Source: JAJDTT01 sp965116695 (lineage in GTDB: Bacteria; Acidobacteriota; UBA6911; RPQK01; JAJDTT01). From it: a stretch of 64,000 nt of DNA. The translations under genes were made by a program, and so were the position numbers. Location of the stretch: NCBI GenBank assembly GCA_965116695.1, contig OZ220706.1, positions 5,208,001 to 5,272,000 on the forward strand, read 5' to 3'. Under the pieces are notes generated by a model, which did not search any database, was not told the origin of the DNA, and worked only from the letters and a program-made list of their open reading frames with translations. Shown here piece after piece: positions 63,874 through 64,000 of the stretch (positions within the stretch are counted from its first letter, which is position 1; every line of letters begins with the position of its first letter).

Positions 63874-64000
63874 ATGTCGTCGTTCAAGCGCGAAGAGGCG
63901 ATGCGGTTGCTGGAGGAGGGAAATCGGCGGCATCAGCACGGGGACATCGAAGGCGCCAAGGAGAAGTACAAGGAATCCATCGATGTGCATCCTACCGCCG
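63874..64000 (+). CDS. TPR-repeat protein, N-terminal fragment
   Basis: Forty-two codons before the right edge: MSSFKREEAMRLLEEGNRRH then GDIEGAKEKYKESIDVHPTA, one complete tetratricopeptide helix pair with the usual A/G-x3-Y-x-P-like spacing. Such proteins are scaffolds for protein assembly. Nothing more can be said from the fragment. Confidence 0.65.
   Translation, partial: MSSFKREEAMRLLEEGNRRHQHGDIEGAKEKYKESIDVHPTA

Overview
The window is GC-rich chromosomal DNA from a heterotrophic bacterium. Three things suggest Acidobacteriota, or a related soil- or sponge-associated lineage, with Planctomycetota as the main alternative: paired DUF1553/DUF1501 and DUF1592/DUF1552 proteins with Planctomycete-type cytochrome motifs; five Gfo/Idh/MocA oxidoreductases; and many secreted beta-propeller, sialidase-like and DUF1080-type proteins. 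No rRNA, tRNA or other phylogenetic marker gene was found, so the assignment is an inference.

Layout. 0-3 kb (minus): a PQQ-type dehydrogenase cut by the left edge, its cytochrome c partner and a CocE/NonD hydrolase. 3.2-7.3 kb: a Gfo/Idh/MocA oxidoreductase, a class III aminotransferase and a UMF1-type MFS transporter. 7.6-12.3 kb: a DUF1553-DUF1501 pair. 12.5-14.8 kb: a solitary ThsB-like TIR gene of lower GC, then a gamma-glutamyltransferase. 15-18.9 kb: an FAD oxidoreductase and a patch of small regulatory and membrane genes (DUF2087, a winged-helix regulator with a membrane partner, a PspB-like protein). 19-25.8 kb: an Nramp-like transporter divergent from a four-gene set (DUF6807, FAH hydrolase, sialidase lipoprotein, Na+/solute symporter). 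25.9-33.8 kb (minus): an orphan RHH protein, TPP enzyme, Rieske protein, two amidohydrolases, a Gfo oxidoreductase, a DUF523-DUF1722 protein and an aldo/keto reductase. 34-39.2 kb: a Gfo oxidoreductase, a propeller-PHP fusion lipoprotein and a sialidase. 39.3-43.8 kb: an AEGR-repeat membrane protein with a truncated copy, a NagB-like deaminase, and an rraA-DUF1080-NHL set. 44-50.9 kb: PEP carboxykinase, a cytochrome P450, a ThuA protein and a GCS2-CBS fusion. 51-58.9 kb: an MFS transporter, a 917-residue two-propeller protein and a DUF1592-DUF1552 pair. 58.9-64 kb: an LRR protein, an isochorismatase-family hydrolase, a nucleotidyltransferase, two tandem Gfo paralogues and the start of a TPR protein.

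Most genes look like a catabolic and secreted repertoire for sugars, amino sugars and acids: extracellular propellers and hydrolases bind or cut the substrate, symporters import it, and Gfo/Idh, NagB, FAH, RraA and aldo/keto enzymes process it.

The least expected signal is a family of short palindromes, nearly thirty hairpins at ten intergenic loci. Stem sequences differ but stay complementary, and the outer foot is (G)TAGGAG-like. They occur singly, as inverted pairs and as tandem arrays. At least six start on or beside a stop codon, and one has been read into the C-terminus of an oxidoreductase. This resembles REP/REPIN elements, and no RAYT-type transposase is present in the window.
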